Shown piece after piece: positions 1 to 10,665 of a stretch of DNA of 64,000 nucleotides (position 1 is its first letter; the number at the start of each line of letters is the position of its first letter). Origin of the DNA: Stenopsyche tienmushanensis (lineage: Eukaryota > Arthropoda > Insecta > Trichoptera > Stenopsychidae); NCBI GenBank assembly GCA_008973525.1, contig WACJ01000106.1:806001-870000 (forward strand), read 5' to 3'. The notes beneath the pieces are model-generated. The model saw only the letters and a program-made list of their open reading frames with translations, was not told where the DNA came from and searched no databases. The position numbers and the translations under genes were made by a program.

Positions 1-19
1 CGATCCAGCTGCTAATGAC

Positions 20-125
20 CTCCTAGTGCGATCTCCGCCGCCGAATAAAGTGACAGTTGGGGACTGTCGCAGCGGCGAAGACAACGAGGGATTCGACAAG
101 TCGACCAAGGTCTCCGAATGCGGTC
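20..125 (+). repeat. Dispersed GC-richer repeat, copy 1 of 2 (family R)
   Basis: A GC-richer stretch with the order 'gatctccgc..ccgaataa', 'atcgcagcggcgaa' and 'acaacgagggattcgaca' is matched by 13225-13310 in the same orientation. There is no convincing open frame. The nature of the parent element is unknown. Confidence 0.4.
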
Positions 126-129
126 ATGC

Positions 130-980
130 TGGAGTAGTTGATGTGTGATAAAGTCATGTCGCCCGCGATTATTATGGTGCCAATATTTAGTTGGATTTCG
201 ACAATATGCGTCTGTAGAATAGAAAAACAGATAAATATACACAAAAACATTTTTTTTGCTTGGATAATAGACACACTATTTTATAATATACTACACAAAC
301 ACGAGAAAAAAGAGTTTTTTCCCTTTTTTTATCCCTATTTAACATGTATCATGTCCGATTTATTATCTTTAACGTAATATTAAACATAGATCATTTTTAA
401 AGCAATAAAACACTATGTTTGAGCTATAAATTCAAAGGTAAAAGATTTCGTTGAATATAAGATTTCGGTCGGTTATAAAATATTGAGCTCGGAATCATAC
501 GTAAGTAATGTTGAAATTTTCGACACGATCTCTTTAGTGGATTGCTTTTCATTTTTATGATTTTCCATTATCCATATTGGTTTCAAAATACATAGCTATG
601 TATTAATCTATTGAAAATACTCAATGATGAGTATTATTTCAGCCTATCCAAGCGCCTGATGGAAATAAATAATTAAAAAAATACACAGATGTTCAATTTA
701 TTCAAGAGGAATAAATCACAACTACAAAAACAGCAAACAACTTCAAGGGGTATTAAATGTAAATACTTTCGGAATTAATGGAAAATTGTATCATAACATT
801 TGCGGCGAGTTTGTAAAACATAAAGGAGGTTGATTAATGGTCCTGCGCTTTCTTCCCGTGGAAATGTCAGGCCTTATCAAGGACCCCCTTTTCAAATGAA
901 ATAAAGGACCAAAGAAACTAGAACTTCGTATATTAAAAGCACCGAATTAACAGCGTTAAATGATCATTTGAGCATCCGTA
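130..980. other. AT-rich stretch, nothing recognised
   Basis: The stretch is rich in homopolymer A and T runs, and short open frames occur by chance. I see no repeat shared with the rest of the window. Confidence 0.4.
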
Positions 981-1200
981 AAAGTGCAAACAATAAGTTG
1001 GCATAGTTTTATCGCAATCGGATGATCGGTATGGGAGCGCATTAAATACGAACAAACAAACATTGATTTTTATATATTCGACTATACCTATGTTACTCGC
1101 GGAATCTTTAACAATAAGTGCACGAAGTTTTATCGCAGTCTGATGAACGATATGGCAGCGCATTTCACATGAACAAAACCCAATTCATTTTTATATATTA
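981..1200 (-). repeat. Helitron-like terminal repeat, head-to-tail dimer (HEL)
   Basis: Two related units of roughly 110 bases lie head to tail on the minus strand. Each unit, read on its own strand, opens with 'atatataaaaat', then 'tttgttcgtatttaatgcgc' and 'gattgcgataaaact', and closes with a 'gggaataat..ataggcatag' or 'gcgagtaacataggcatag' motif. This opening resembles the 5' terminal region of insect Helitrons, but no CTRR-type 3' end or Rep/helicase coding is visible. HEL copies also lie at 14986, 19310, 20641, 22459, 23521, 30651, 45605 and 56313. The Helitron assignment comes from recalled family features; the repeat itself is directly visible. Confidence 0.6.
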
Positions 1201-1263
1201 AATCATCTCTGAAATGGAACATATTCTATATTTAAAAAAAAACACATTTATAATAAGACAACT

Positions 1264-1368
1264 TTTTTCTCAGGACCGCGCAGCGTGAGTCATTCTTGTG
1301 TATCAATAAATGAACCTTAACACTGTTAATAGCACACAATATTCATTGATTTCTTCGCATAAACATCA
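1264..1368 (+). repeat. Family E repeat (GCGCAGCGTGAGTC type)
   Basis: This repeat of about 100 bases runs from a T-rich start through 'accgcgcagcgtgagtca', 'atcaataaatgaacctta' and 'agcacacaatattc' to 'cgcataaaca'. Other copies are at 13891 and 17076 on the plus strand and at 21831, 38265 and 42308 on the minus strand. It is non-coding. It could be one end of a DNA transposon or a miniature element; no target duplication was established. Confidence 0.5.
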
Positions 1369-1419
1369 CAGTCGGGCAGGATCTTTTGTGTTATTTAAAA
1401 AAGTCTATTCAAATACACT

Positions 1420-1805
1420 CAACCTTTTTTTGTGCGATTTTTAAGTTGTGCGGTTTTTTCAAGCATTTTTTGTTAAGAAATAAATCATCAACACTCATCA
1501 AAGGAATTACTAAAATTCCAACTACTTACGGAGTTATATGTTTTTTAGTGACGCGGCTACTTGGCCGGTCCTACAATAATGAAATCTTTTAACGCGTTTT
1601 TCTCAAAACTTCTCATATTCATATCTCAAATTTTAATTAATGAATTTACTTTTTTTATGCGATTTTGGATACATTTTATATAGCTGTTTCAAAGTTATGC
1701 GGTTTTTAAAATCCATGGAACGCATCTTCTCTTTTTTATGTAAGTCATGGTTTTTTTGTGCGATTTTCTGCGGAACCGCACAAAAAAAAATGTTTGAATG
1801 TATAC
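1420..1805. repeat. Foldback AT-rich repeats (family FB)
   Basis: The segments carry the paired motifs 'ttttttgtgcgattttc' and 'gttatgcggtttt'. At 1750-1790 they form a hairpin in which ttttttgtgcg faces cgcacaaaaaa. The same motif set recurs at 28575-28960, 42095-42300, 42360-42470, 42765-42930, 47860-47900 and 62670-62760. This looks like a miniature inverted-repeat element family, possibly Tc1/mariner-related, with no coding content. The superfamily is a guess. Confidence 0.5.
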
Positions 1806-1814
1806 GCATTTTAG

Positions 1815-3385
1815 CTCAACCCTTTGGCTGCTACGGTGTATTTTGATAAAAGGATATTTGTTGCAGTCCTCATTAGTTTCACAGTCGACGATATATCGTA
1901 TCATAGCACTCTAAGCGTTAACCATGTGTGTAATTTATATCATAATAATAATGTGCATATTAAAAACTGCAATATGACCACATGACTTCCGAATGCGGAA
2001 TGTCTTCGCCATTAGCACTGATGGTTTTATTGTCCAATCAGGTACATGGCAACAATGTCTGTTTATGTATTCTGCGAATATTTTTCCACGCAAAAATGTC
2101 GACAGCTGTTCGAAAACAGCAAAAAAACATGAATAGAGCACAAAAAGCGATTTGGACTGAGCTATAAATCTACATGTAAATTTGCCCATTTAATATGTCA
2201 CTATATGACGAAAGAACCACTTTTGAATGCTAAACACGGGACGAGCATAAAATTGTGATATTTCACTCGGTTATTTTATGCCCGTCGCTGAGTGGACCGT
2301 CGCTCGCGTGGCAACGATTTATCGACGCATGATATGCGCGCGCAAGTCAAATTGTAGCGCAATCGGTAATTTTTCATGTATTGAAGAGATTTTTCTCGTT
2401 TTTTATTCGCAGTCAGTGTCTATTATTAAAGGATATGGACACGTTCCCGTCGACTTTGAATGACAATAATATTGCCTCATAAATGATATTCATGCCGCAA
2501 TAGAACTTTGACGTTCGCCGAGAATAGCATTTTCCACTTAGAGCTCACAAATAAATAACGACGACCATAAATATTTAAGGCTTTGTATATTGTTTTTTTC
2601 GAATAGTGTATGAAATAACAACAAAAATATTTTTGCGTCTATGATCCGTTCGCATTTCGCAAATAATTGGCATAATCGACGGTACATGACACGTTATTGA
2701 ATGCCATTAGAGCGGATACGCCAAAGGCTAATTAGCATCAATTTTCTTTTAATATGTTTGCTTTGTATATAATTTTAATCCAAAAATAAATGCCTATTCA
2801 ATCCTAAGCCTAATTTCAGGCATCATAAAATGTTGAAATTTACAAACGATTATATTTGACACATTAAAACCACAGCAAAAATCAAAATAAAAGATAATCC
2901 GATATTGATCTATATTGTCTATATATAAAAGATAGATCTATATCATCCCAAGAAAAATATGAAGAAAGTAGATAAGATTTGATCTAAAAAAATAAATTTC
3001 GCCAGCTCTTGAATCTCTATTTATAGATATGTATATCTACATCTACAAATAGACAAAAAAAATATTTATTAATGCCAAGACCACAGCGACCAATTGTACA
3101 AGGACCAAATACAAATAATACGATTCAATGATGGACGGCTTCACGCAAATGCGTTTAAAAAGGAGGAATAAGATGGTCGGGTGTTGATGAAAATACGAAT
3201 TTCTTGGCGAAGGTTTTTATTGTCTACTAAGAAATCGCTAGGGAGCTGGCGGAAAGATTACGCTGTCCCACGGTCAAGGTCGCGCATTGCGCATTGAAAT
3301 GCAATAGTGACAATCGCATTTCAATTTCGCGCACGCGCAGAAAGAAACCGATATTAACCTGTTAAGCGGGGAAGCTCCTTTTCAA
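1815..3385. other. AT-rich stretch, nothing recognised
   Basis: No repeat shared with the window and no coding signal was seen. The part from about 2890 to 3060 is rich in short 'agatctat/atagatct' palindromes and 'atatct/agatat' runs, which is low-complexity sequence. CpG-containing words are somewhat commoner around 2270-2480 than in the flanks. Confidence 0.35.
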
Positions 3386-3394
3386 TAACGCAAC

Positions 3395-3495
3395 ATACAG
3401 TGGGCGCAGCATATTTTTCGATGACGTATATATACGTCCTAATCAATTTTCGATGCAGTTTACATTGGACGTATATATACGTCATGCCCACTATA
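3395..3495. repeat. Palindromic TTAA-type miniature element (family S), copy 1
   Basis: Two perfect copies of the palindrome gacgtatatatacgtc lie at about 3423-3438 and 3468-3483, flanked by 'cagtgggcgcagc' on the left and 'atgcccacta' on the right, which are inverted relatives. The family member at 16548 starts at a TTAA and shows the same 'tgggcatgacgtatata' terminus. The arrangement fits a non-autonomous piggyBac-type element, which inserts at TTAA; superfamily assignment is inference. Confidence 0.5.
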
Positions 3496-3569
3496 ACAGA
3501 TTTAGCATGTATAGTTTTAGTAACAAGAAATTAGGATAATGAATTTGATTTAAGACGATCAATCGCATA

Positions 3570-3660
3570 CACAGCAGACCTGCGTTAATCTGACCCCGGT
3601 CTTATCCGGCTCCCCCTATAGTCCGACATCTCAATACAAATATAGTACATAGTTTTAAAA
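3570..3660 (+). repeat. pogo/Tigger-like miniature element fragment
   Basis: The segment starts 'cagcagacctgcgttaatct' and continues with 'gtcttatccggc' and 'tatagtccgacatctcaata'. A related sequence lies at 35365-35500, which ends in an inverted 'cagattatcgggggtctac'. Termini with CAGNNGACC and TTATCCG words are typical of pogo-group Tc1/mariner elements. No transposase is present. Confidence 0.45.
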
Positions 3661-5160
3661 ATTTGAGCGCAATTTAAGAGGATCCGTTTGTAAATTGAAA
3701 GTTTGCTTTATAACATACATAAATCGGAAGAAGGAGAACGGGACAACATTTTATCCCTGGAATGCTCACATCGTTTCTGTATGAATCCAAATTTGCGGTT
3801 TTAAAAATTGTTACCTGGGATGTTCCAAAGAGTATTATTATCCATCTCGGATGCATCCAGAGCGAATACACTGCACAGAGAGAGGTTCACTGAGATACTG
3901 ATTATGAAATGTTGCTTTCAGATTTAAACCTGTGTAAACAGTACTGATGAATCAGTGCAGATTTTAACTTAAATGTTGCAAAAATGGCTCATTAGCAGGT
4001 GTAAACATTTAGGATCTGGGTTTAAACCACTAATGTTTATCTAGTTTATCGCCCGATATGGTGTTTATAGCTGCTTCTCGATTGAAGACCAACTGCAGTA
4101 CAGATCGAGTCATCAAGGTTGGCACGGTTAGGCATTGCTCGACTGGCCACAGTGCTCTGCTGGATCCACCGTGGATATTGATCAATTAATTAATGGCGCG
4201 TTATAATGCATAGGAAGCAGGGCAATTGGAAGATCGTCCCTGGAAGTTCTACTACGACCTTTGTTAAATAGTAATCTGGACGAAAACAAAGGCTTGGTGC
4301 ATACTTCGACGATGGCAATTTACATATGGGAGTGGCCATAGCGGGACTCGCCAACTAGCTAATGTGTACACGATTATTCATCGCCTTACTGAATGATGAT
4401 GTCCAAATGTTGCGCACTTCCTGACTTTGAAGTGCGTCACGGTTCATCCAAGTCTTCCTTCGGAGACTGAAGGAATTCTCAGCTGAATTCCTGTGTTTAT
4501 GGCACAATTTTACGGTCTTCGCAACAAGCGATCTTTGGATGACTACAAAAGAAGGCGACATTAAAATTTATGGATTTGCATACTGAGAACGAGGTCGAAG
4601 ATCTCGCATGGTAAAGATAGAAACAGCAATACAAGCAATGTGAGCTACGAGCTAAAAGACAAATTGGGTCATGCAAGAAAATCGTTTAATGATTCATGTG
4701 AAAATACATATTATATTATAACTTCTGCAGCTCTGCCAATGTATACATTCTGTATTCCATTAAAATTATTTTCATCCAAGAGCGACCCTGGAATAGCTGG
4801 AACAGTTACATGCCAAATCTGCAAGAAGTTCTCGATTATTCGAATCCGAATAAACTATGTCGAAATAACTCATATCCTTTTATAGAAAACCATACAATTC
4901 ATCGAAAATGGCGAACAGGATAACTACAAATAAGTATAACTGCACGGTAAATAATAGGAATTTAAATAAATTGGAGAGCTGAATTATTGGAAGAATGTTT
5001 GCGGTTAACCGGACTAAAGATAAGTCTTGATAATATAAATGCAGAATTTAATATTATTTTTAACCAACAGATTACCACCAGTGAATCATTATATAATAAT
5101 AATACAATATATCTAAAATCGTTGGCAGTTAAAAGGTTAAATCAACATAAAATTTGAATA
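3661..5160. other. Apparently single-copy DNA, no gene recognised
   Basis: The 3.9-4.6 kb part is somewhat more GC-balanced and has several short open frames on both strands, none resembling a known family. I found no repeat shared with the rest of the window. Confidence 0.3.
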
Positions 5161-5164
5161 CACG

Positions 5165-5445
5165 ATCGCTTATATCGAACTGTCTAATCTATGTACACAT
5201 ATATACAGTACATATAAGTTTTTCAAATTGTTATATTAACCTTTCCCTACCGGTGATGTATTTACTACACCTCGACTCTAACAATGGGAATATCGATATG
5301 AAATATGATAGATATGGGCTTCAGAATTTTTGTATTTGTTCGTAATATAATTACGAATCACAGTCAAAGTATTATAGTATATAAGTATTCATCTGCAGCG
5401 ACGGAAATAAATAATTTGTCGGTAAATCGGGAATTTTGCGAGTTC
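5165..5445 (+). repeat. Composite hAT/TTAA repeat (COMP), 5'-truncated copy
   Basis: The segment contains the COMP order: 'gtctaatctatgta', a 'tatatacagtacatata' stretch, then 'ttaacctttccctaccggtg', 'atgtatttactacacctcga', 'ggaatatcgatatgaaatat', 'gcagcgacggaaataaataa' and finally 'cgggaattttgcgag'. The middle part is the left half of the TTAA miniature element seen complete at 27238-27413. Other COMP copies are at 6925, 16200 (minus), 40300, 53278, 54535 and 60145. There is no open frame of note. Confidence 0.65.
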
Positions 5446-5879
5446 AGACAATTATCAAATGCTAAATCTGAGATTGTTATTCACGTTCATATTGTGGTTT
5501 GTAGTAATCAAACGCATCCTTTAACATATGTAATATTATGCAAAATAAAATAATGATGGCATTTGTAAATGGCAATAACATTTACAGAATCAAGTATGAG
5601 TTATGCTTGAATCGCAAATTATTTGTCGCTTTTGAATTATTTGTATTTGATTCGTAGACCACGAGAAGGCCTTGTATACAGCAAGTAATTAGCAACAATC
5701 GGAGCACTATATTATTATAATAAAATTCAGAGTCAGGACAACAGAAATCAAACAGCGACTGACTGAATTGGGGGTTTATTATCAATCGAACCTGTTTTCT
5801 GCGCTGCTGTATGGTCTGTTCTGGGTTACCCTGGACTAGCCACACAAAGAGTGTCTTCCACTGATCCTTTAGACTCATC
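5446..5879. other. AT-rich stretch, one unremarkable minus-strand frame
   Basis: A 98-codon minus-strand frame covers 5582-5878 but shows no recognisable motif and no good exon signals. I regard it as chance. Confidence 0.3.
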
Positions 5880-6335
5880 AGAAACGAGATTTTCGCGGGA
5901 AAAACCAGCTTCAGGCGAAGGAATAAGGTTGTGCTAAGTTCAAGGGATTTACTTCCACGGGTTCACTGCCACCACGAATCCAACCTCAGTTTGAAGGGGG
6001 CTACAGCAAATGATGAACTGCAGGGGCTACCTCTTCTCCCATGGTACTCGTATCGATTCGGTCATTCTTAGTACCTAGCTTAGTAATCAGCTGTTCCACA
6101 CACCCCTTTATGGGTAAGCAGCACAGAGTGACCTACGCACCCAACTCATGTTAGCTGGACTACCTGAGCTGCGTTTGATGAGCAAACCGACAAGGCTACA
6201 TTTGCGCACCTCTAGTTTTGTCTAGTCCACATCGTTTTCCCAGGGTTTCAACCATTGCCCACGGGCATAGGGTTGGCTCCCCTCCTCTGGGATTTTATGG
6301 GTGGGCAACGTGAACACCCACCGGAATAGAACAGG
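5880..6335. mobile_element. GC-rich segment, possible non-LTR element UTR
   Basis: The segment is clearly richer in G and C than its flanks, with 'ttgcccacgggcatagggtt', 'ttatgggtgggcaacgtga' and 'acacccacc' near its right end. It lacks an open frame and abuts AT-rich DNA on both sides. Such segments are common in untranslated regions of LINE-type elements, but I could not place it in a family. It may instead be host sequence. Confidence 0.25.
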
Positions 6336-6503
6336 TAGAGATATTCAAATTCATATGATTAATGATTGTGGATTTATGGCAAAATCTCCAATAAATTCCG
6401 GTTCCAATTGAAGATTCATATCAATATGATTTTAAAAAATATTTTAGATTTAAAAAATAAATTCATGCCGACTAAGCCAATGATTTCTTCTAGCAAAAAA
6501 AAC

Positions 6504-6716
6504 TCATTTCCATTTTGACTTCCAATTAGTCAACATCAGAAGACTGATGTGTCTTATATTTTGGTACAGGGGGCGTGATCTTCCAACCAAAATTCGATGC
6601 AAATGAGATTCATCTACCAATCCATTGATCCTTTCCTCCAAGCTGTTTTTTAACAAAGAAACTAAATTTTGCAAAATAACAATTAGGCTAATGTCGCCAC
6701 CGATGAGTTGAGCCAT
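6504..6716 (-). CDS. Unrecognised 70-codon frame inside inverted-pair repeat
   Basis: The frame starts at a true ATG with G at +4 and begins MAQLIGGD; near residues 40-56 it contains SHLHRILVGRSRPLYQN. The partner repeat at 45.3-45.6 kb also has an ATG followed by Ala and Gln at the matching position, and a similar downstream NLHRIF..LFPMYQDTHL sequence. Sharing of both the upstream region and the first three codons suggests this is the start of a real transposon-borne or duplicated gene that later decayed. I do not recognise the protein. The alternative is a non-coding repeat in which the ATG is conserved by shared descent alone. Confidence 0.3.
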   Translation of the reverse strand: MAQLIGGDISLIVILQNLVSLLKNSLEERINGLVDESHLHRILVGRSRPLYQNIRHISLLMLTNWKSKWK

Positions 6717-6890
6717 TACAATGCGGCTTAAGTGTCGATCAATAATTCTTTACGGACGTAAGCTTATTTAAAGAGGATTCGCTGTAATCCTTTTAAAACT
6801 TAACTATAATACAGATTGATGTAATTAGTCGGGTAATTCAATCGGATGACGGACACCATCGTCAGTTTATTTTTTACAATTTTAAGGCTT
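6505..6890 (-). repeat. Inverted-pair repeat, minus-strand copy (INV)
   Basis: The reverse complement of this segment matches 45315-45610 closely over the block that reads 'atccgattgaattacccgac', 'ctgtattatag', 'aaggattacagcgaat' and 'taaataagcttacgtcc'. Similarity weakens after the shared ATG. The pair lies about 39 kb apart in opposite orientation. No terminal inverted repeats were seen. Confidence 0.6.
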
Positions 6891-6924
6891 CATTTAATAC
6901 AAGAAATGACATCATTACTATAAT

Positions 6925-7315
6925 CCCAAATCCAAAAAAAATCGGGATTGAATTTTTTATCTAATCTGGACGCTTTGAAACAGTGGTGTAACTACTAATG
7001 GGCGAGCTTAAGCGACGCCTAGGGGTCGATAACTATCTAATCTATGTATACATATATACAGTACATATATGTTTTCCAAATTGTTATATTAACCTTTCCC
7101 TACCGGTGATGTATTTACTACACCTCGCCTCTAATAATGAGAATATCGATATGAAATATAATAGATACGGGCTTCAGAATTTTTGTATTCCTCCGTAATA
7201 TAATTACGAATCACATCATATTATTATAGTATATAAGTATTCATCTGCAGCGACGGAAATAAATAATTTATTGGGAAATCGGGAATTTTGCGAGTTTTAG
7301 TCCGTGTCTCAGAAG
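6925..7315 (+). repeat. Composite hAT/TTAA repeat (COMP), long copy
   Basis: This copy includes more of the left side than the 5.2 kb copy: 'cgggattgaattttttatct', then 'gaaacagtggtgtaactact' and 'gcgacgccta' before the shared TTAA block. Relative to the copy at 60145 it lacks the 'aaatcgtacacctcaccagc' part, an internal deletion. The CAGTGGCGTAAC-like word resembles terminal sequences of some hAT elements. The right end fades after 'gcgagttttagtccgtgt'. Confidence 0.65.
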
Positions 7316-7578
7316 ATAGGAATTTGCTTTTTCATCAGTATAATTTTAAATGTGCTACACGAATACATAATTGTTATTATGATTTAATGTGTTTCTCGAA
7401 TAAAATAATTCGGTGGTATGACGTCTTCGTCGATACAAAAGTGTTCCAAAAATCGATTCCATTAGCAAACGAGCTGTCGGCGCTGGAAGACGAAATAATT
7501 GATGAAGAAGAAATCATAAAATGTGAAAAATATAATTTTAAAGGAATACTTGGATCGTTGGTAGCGGGGAGGGGATGA
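7316..7578 (+). CDS. Unrecognised open frame with acidic tail, doubtful
   Basis: An open frame of about 90 codons begins inside the end of the composite repeat and continues to 7578. Its C-terminal part is acidic (ELSALEDEIIDEEEI). No ATG with a good context starts it near the repeat edge, and I recognise no domain. It may be a remnant of a coding region or chance. Low confidence. Confidence 0.15.
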
Positions 7579-8125
7579 TAAGGAGGGGTGGTTGTCTCGT
7601 TGGATTGAACGCAATTATGTAAATACGGGGAAGTCTAATAATGATTTGTTACAGGAAACGTCACGGCGACAAAAGAAAACGACAAACAATGCTGAAAATG
7701 TGAGGTTACATAGAGGGGGGGTGGGTGGCTTTTCACTTTCAGCGCAATTATATTCAATTTCACCGCGAACCCGTTTCATCTCCAAATATTGAATAACAAC
7801 AAATATATGCAAAAAAAACGGCATGCGAAACAAATCTCACAATAAATATAAAACTCTTTCGGAATGCTATTCAATACCGCTTGTAGCCTGGCGGTTATGA
7901 TTGCTAGCATAAGCTCCGCACAAAGCGCTCCCACAGAAACACAAACGACAAACAAACAACGATAAAGTACTAAGCTTTTATAAACATCAGAAACAATGTG
8001 ATATGTAAAAGTATATCCACATCTAGGATATCTATACGTTTTCAAAGCATTTCCTCAATGAAGTAAAATTTCATAAAAATCACTGCTTATAAGTTTACAT
8101 TTTATCCTGATAATTCAAGCTTCAA
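7579..8125. other. No gene recognised
   Basis: The stretch has G-rich runs near 7560-7730 and is otherwise AT-rich. Opposing short frames overlap here without family resemblance. Confidence 0.3.
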
Positions 8126-8129
8126 TTAA

Positions 8130-8950
8130 TTAAGCAAGCTGCGGCGGCAGAGCAGGCTCGGAGGCAAAACGGAGGCAATGATCTGCAGTAGAAGAAGAAG
8201 ACCGAGGGTCAAGAGGCTTGTCGCGAACGGTCACGAAGTTGAATACAGCAAATCGCTGAGATACCTCGGGATCCTCTTGGACAACAAGCTGACCTTCAGA
8301 AAACATATTAAAGCAGCTGCGCAAAGGCGCAGAAGGTAGCCAGTGAGCTAGGACGGCTCATGCCCAATATTGGAGGGCCAAAGACGTGCAGAAGATGTAC
8401 CATAAACGAGGTAATACGCTCGATTCTTCTGTACGGAGCCCCGATATGGCATGAGTCGCTCAGACACGAAAGCTACAGAAGGAAGGAAGGAAATCACCGC
8501 AGCATACAGAACTGTATCTGAAGAAGCGGTGCTCGTGATCGCTGGAATACCCCCGCTTGACCTCCAGGCAAAGAAGAGGGCCTTGGACTACGAAGATCCT
8601 AAAAATCGCAACGAACATGACCAGAAACTAAGGGAAGCCTGACAACAGAGATGGGATCAGTCCAGCAGGGGAAGATGGACCGGGAACACGGTGAAACAAC
8701 CTACCGCTTGACTCAGGTGCTTACAGGGCATGAATGCTTCGGTGCGTACCTAAAGTGGATTGGCAAAGAACCATCCGCAACGCGCCACCACTGCCAAGCG
8801 GAGGTCGACGACGCAGAGCACACCATTATTGGCTGTGAGGCTTGGGCCCCCCTGAAAAAACTGCTGAAAGAAGCACTCGGGGAAGTTGAGCTCAACGTCG
8901 ACAACATGGTCCACAGCATGATGGAAAGCAAGGAGAACTGGAACCTTTAA
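8130..8950 (+). pseudogene. R1-clade non-LTR retrotransposon, ORF2 C-terminal part, frameshifted
   Basis: This is the end of the reverse-transcriptase ORF of an R1-type LINE. Successive frames give RRRPRVKRLVANGHEVEYS and LRYLGILLDNKLTFRKHIKA (8190-8320), then ASELGRLMPNIGGPK and SILLYGAPIWHESLRH in another frame (8324-8465), then AYRTVSEEAVLVIAGIPPLD (8500-8560) in a third frame, then YRLTQVLTGHECFGAYLKWI and the HHCQAEVDDAEHTIIGCEAW zinc-knuckle region (8701-8840). These blocks occur in this order in R1-group ORF2 proteins, after the catalytic palm and through the C-terminal CCHC-like motif. At least three frame changes and one stop break it. The endonuclease and the RT catalytic core are absent, so this is a dead 5'-truncated insertion, the usual fate of target-primed copies. 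Confidence 0.85.
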
Positions 8951-9185
8951 CGCGAATACGAAAAAGAGATTCTGAGCGCCTCTCCAACAAAAGAATAGGG
9001 CCAATCACCTAAGTCCAGATTACCTGTCCTCCTGAAGCAATGTGGGAAACAATACCAGAGGGGTTTAGTGGGTACAATCCTACACTACCCGAGAAGAGTG
9101 TCTTGTGCTCTTAAACCCGCTCATAGAATACCATGTGTGCGAAGATTCCCCTCCCACAGGAAAAATAAGGCTATCTACAACAACT
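8951..9185 (+). mobile_element. Probable R1-clade 3' untranslated region
   Basis: The sequence directly follows the ORF2 remnant on the same strand and stays GC-richer than its surroundings. It contains 'gaggggtttagtgggtacaa' and 'accgagaagagtgt'-like segments. R1-group elements often carry a similar 'ggtttagtgggta' passage in the 3' UTR. The distal border is not clear; AT-rich DNA resumes after about 9185. No poly(A) tail was seen. Confidence 0.5.
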
Positions 9186-10660
9186 CATCTCAGATGGCTG
9201 CGAGGCCCATAAAATTAATTGAAAGGCTTAAAAATAATATGGTCTTAAAATGGAATATTTAAACTGGATAGTCTAATGAACCGGATAACCGGATTGGCTA
9301 TTATTAATATCAATGAAAAAACTGGGAAATCGCTTGGACGAAATCTCACATGATGTCTCTCCTATGTGCATGTGCCAAGAAGAAAAAAATAGCATCTGAC
9401 TCACTTGCATTCTGCAGCGTGCTTATTTTGGGACCATATCGGGATGACCTTGAACGGCGAATGAATGAATGGCCCAAAACAAACCAAAAAAACCATGAAC
9501 TTACATTCAACCTTTACCGAATGAAGTTCACCACCGACGCATAGCGACCGAAATTCTTCGAGCGTCTGAAGAATACATTGATGCAAAAAAGATCATAGTA
9601 TAGATTAAATCTACTGTTCAAATACCAAACAACTTATATTCAGCGTTTATATCTGCAATGCTGTAAGAAGAAATGATTTTGATTTCCACGAAGCAATTGC
9701 AGAAACTGTGAGCAAGGAATGCATATGTTTGTTGCGAATTGCAGCAAATTCGCTCAAAAAGTGGGTCAAAGATGGTTGCGTATCCCAAGCTGGTAATTGC
9801 AACAAATGAGTACCTCGTTGCGTCCAGCTACTTCCCCATTCAATTGTAACCGACGGAAGCACTTTCTACGGATAAATTTGCTTGCCGGAAGAACAAATCC
9901 AGTCGAGTGAGTTCCATGTCTCCATACGCATCGAAGCCGTCTGATCTTTGACCTTCTTCCACCGTTGTAAAAATCGGTCGTTAAGACGCTGAATATTAAA
10001 AGCAGACATTATGGAGATACTTTCTCAGTTTTGGCGCCACATGATTCGAGCACGTCTACAAATTTACATGCGAGAATACCGGAGACGCCTTGTCGCACCG
10101 AATAAAATGGAAAAAATACTTAACGGCATCGACGTGAAGGATTACTTGGAAGATGGAAGATCTGGAAGAATTCCCAGTAATCAAGATTGCAGATTTGAAA
10201 CGCGAAATTGAAGAAGCGTTGCCCAATTATATTCCATTTATGGCCACAATCCGAAACGAACCGAGACATGACGATGCGAATCGATAAAACCACAACTCAA
10301 TGCAATATACGATTCAAATTTAATTTAAATAACATTTGATGTTTTGAAATTTGCATGCGCGCGCATGTGCAAATACTAGAAAACAGCGAGCGCATGATCT
10401 CACCGCGCCACTTATTTTGCAAAAAGCGTCTGATTGCTGAAGCAATTTTATATTGCGAAATTTTCCAACAATTATACCTAAACTTAACGATTAAAAAATG
10501 GAGATAAATACGGGGTGGAAAAAAATATAACAATACGCGTGGGAGATATAAAGCTGCAAAAAATAAACGACGCAAGGCCAACTGTGCAAAATATACTTAA
10601 TGAGTATTCTCATGTGCATAATGATAAACTTAAATTTGTGTGCTTGAATCACTTAGATTT
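9186..10660. other. No recognised element; weak coding-like pieces
   Basis: Short plus-strand pieces look mildly protein-like, for example EILSQFWRHMIRARLQIYM and LNGIDVKDYLEDGRSGR at 10011-10190. They are interrupted by stops and match nothing I recognise. They could be decayed transposon coding sequence. Confidence 0.25.
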
Positions 10661-10665
10661 TCATA

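Noticed and set aside
2890..3060. AT-rich short palindromes as a possible origin or matrix attachment region
   Set aside because: Composition alone is not enough; nothing sets it apart from other AT-rich parts.
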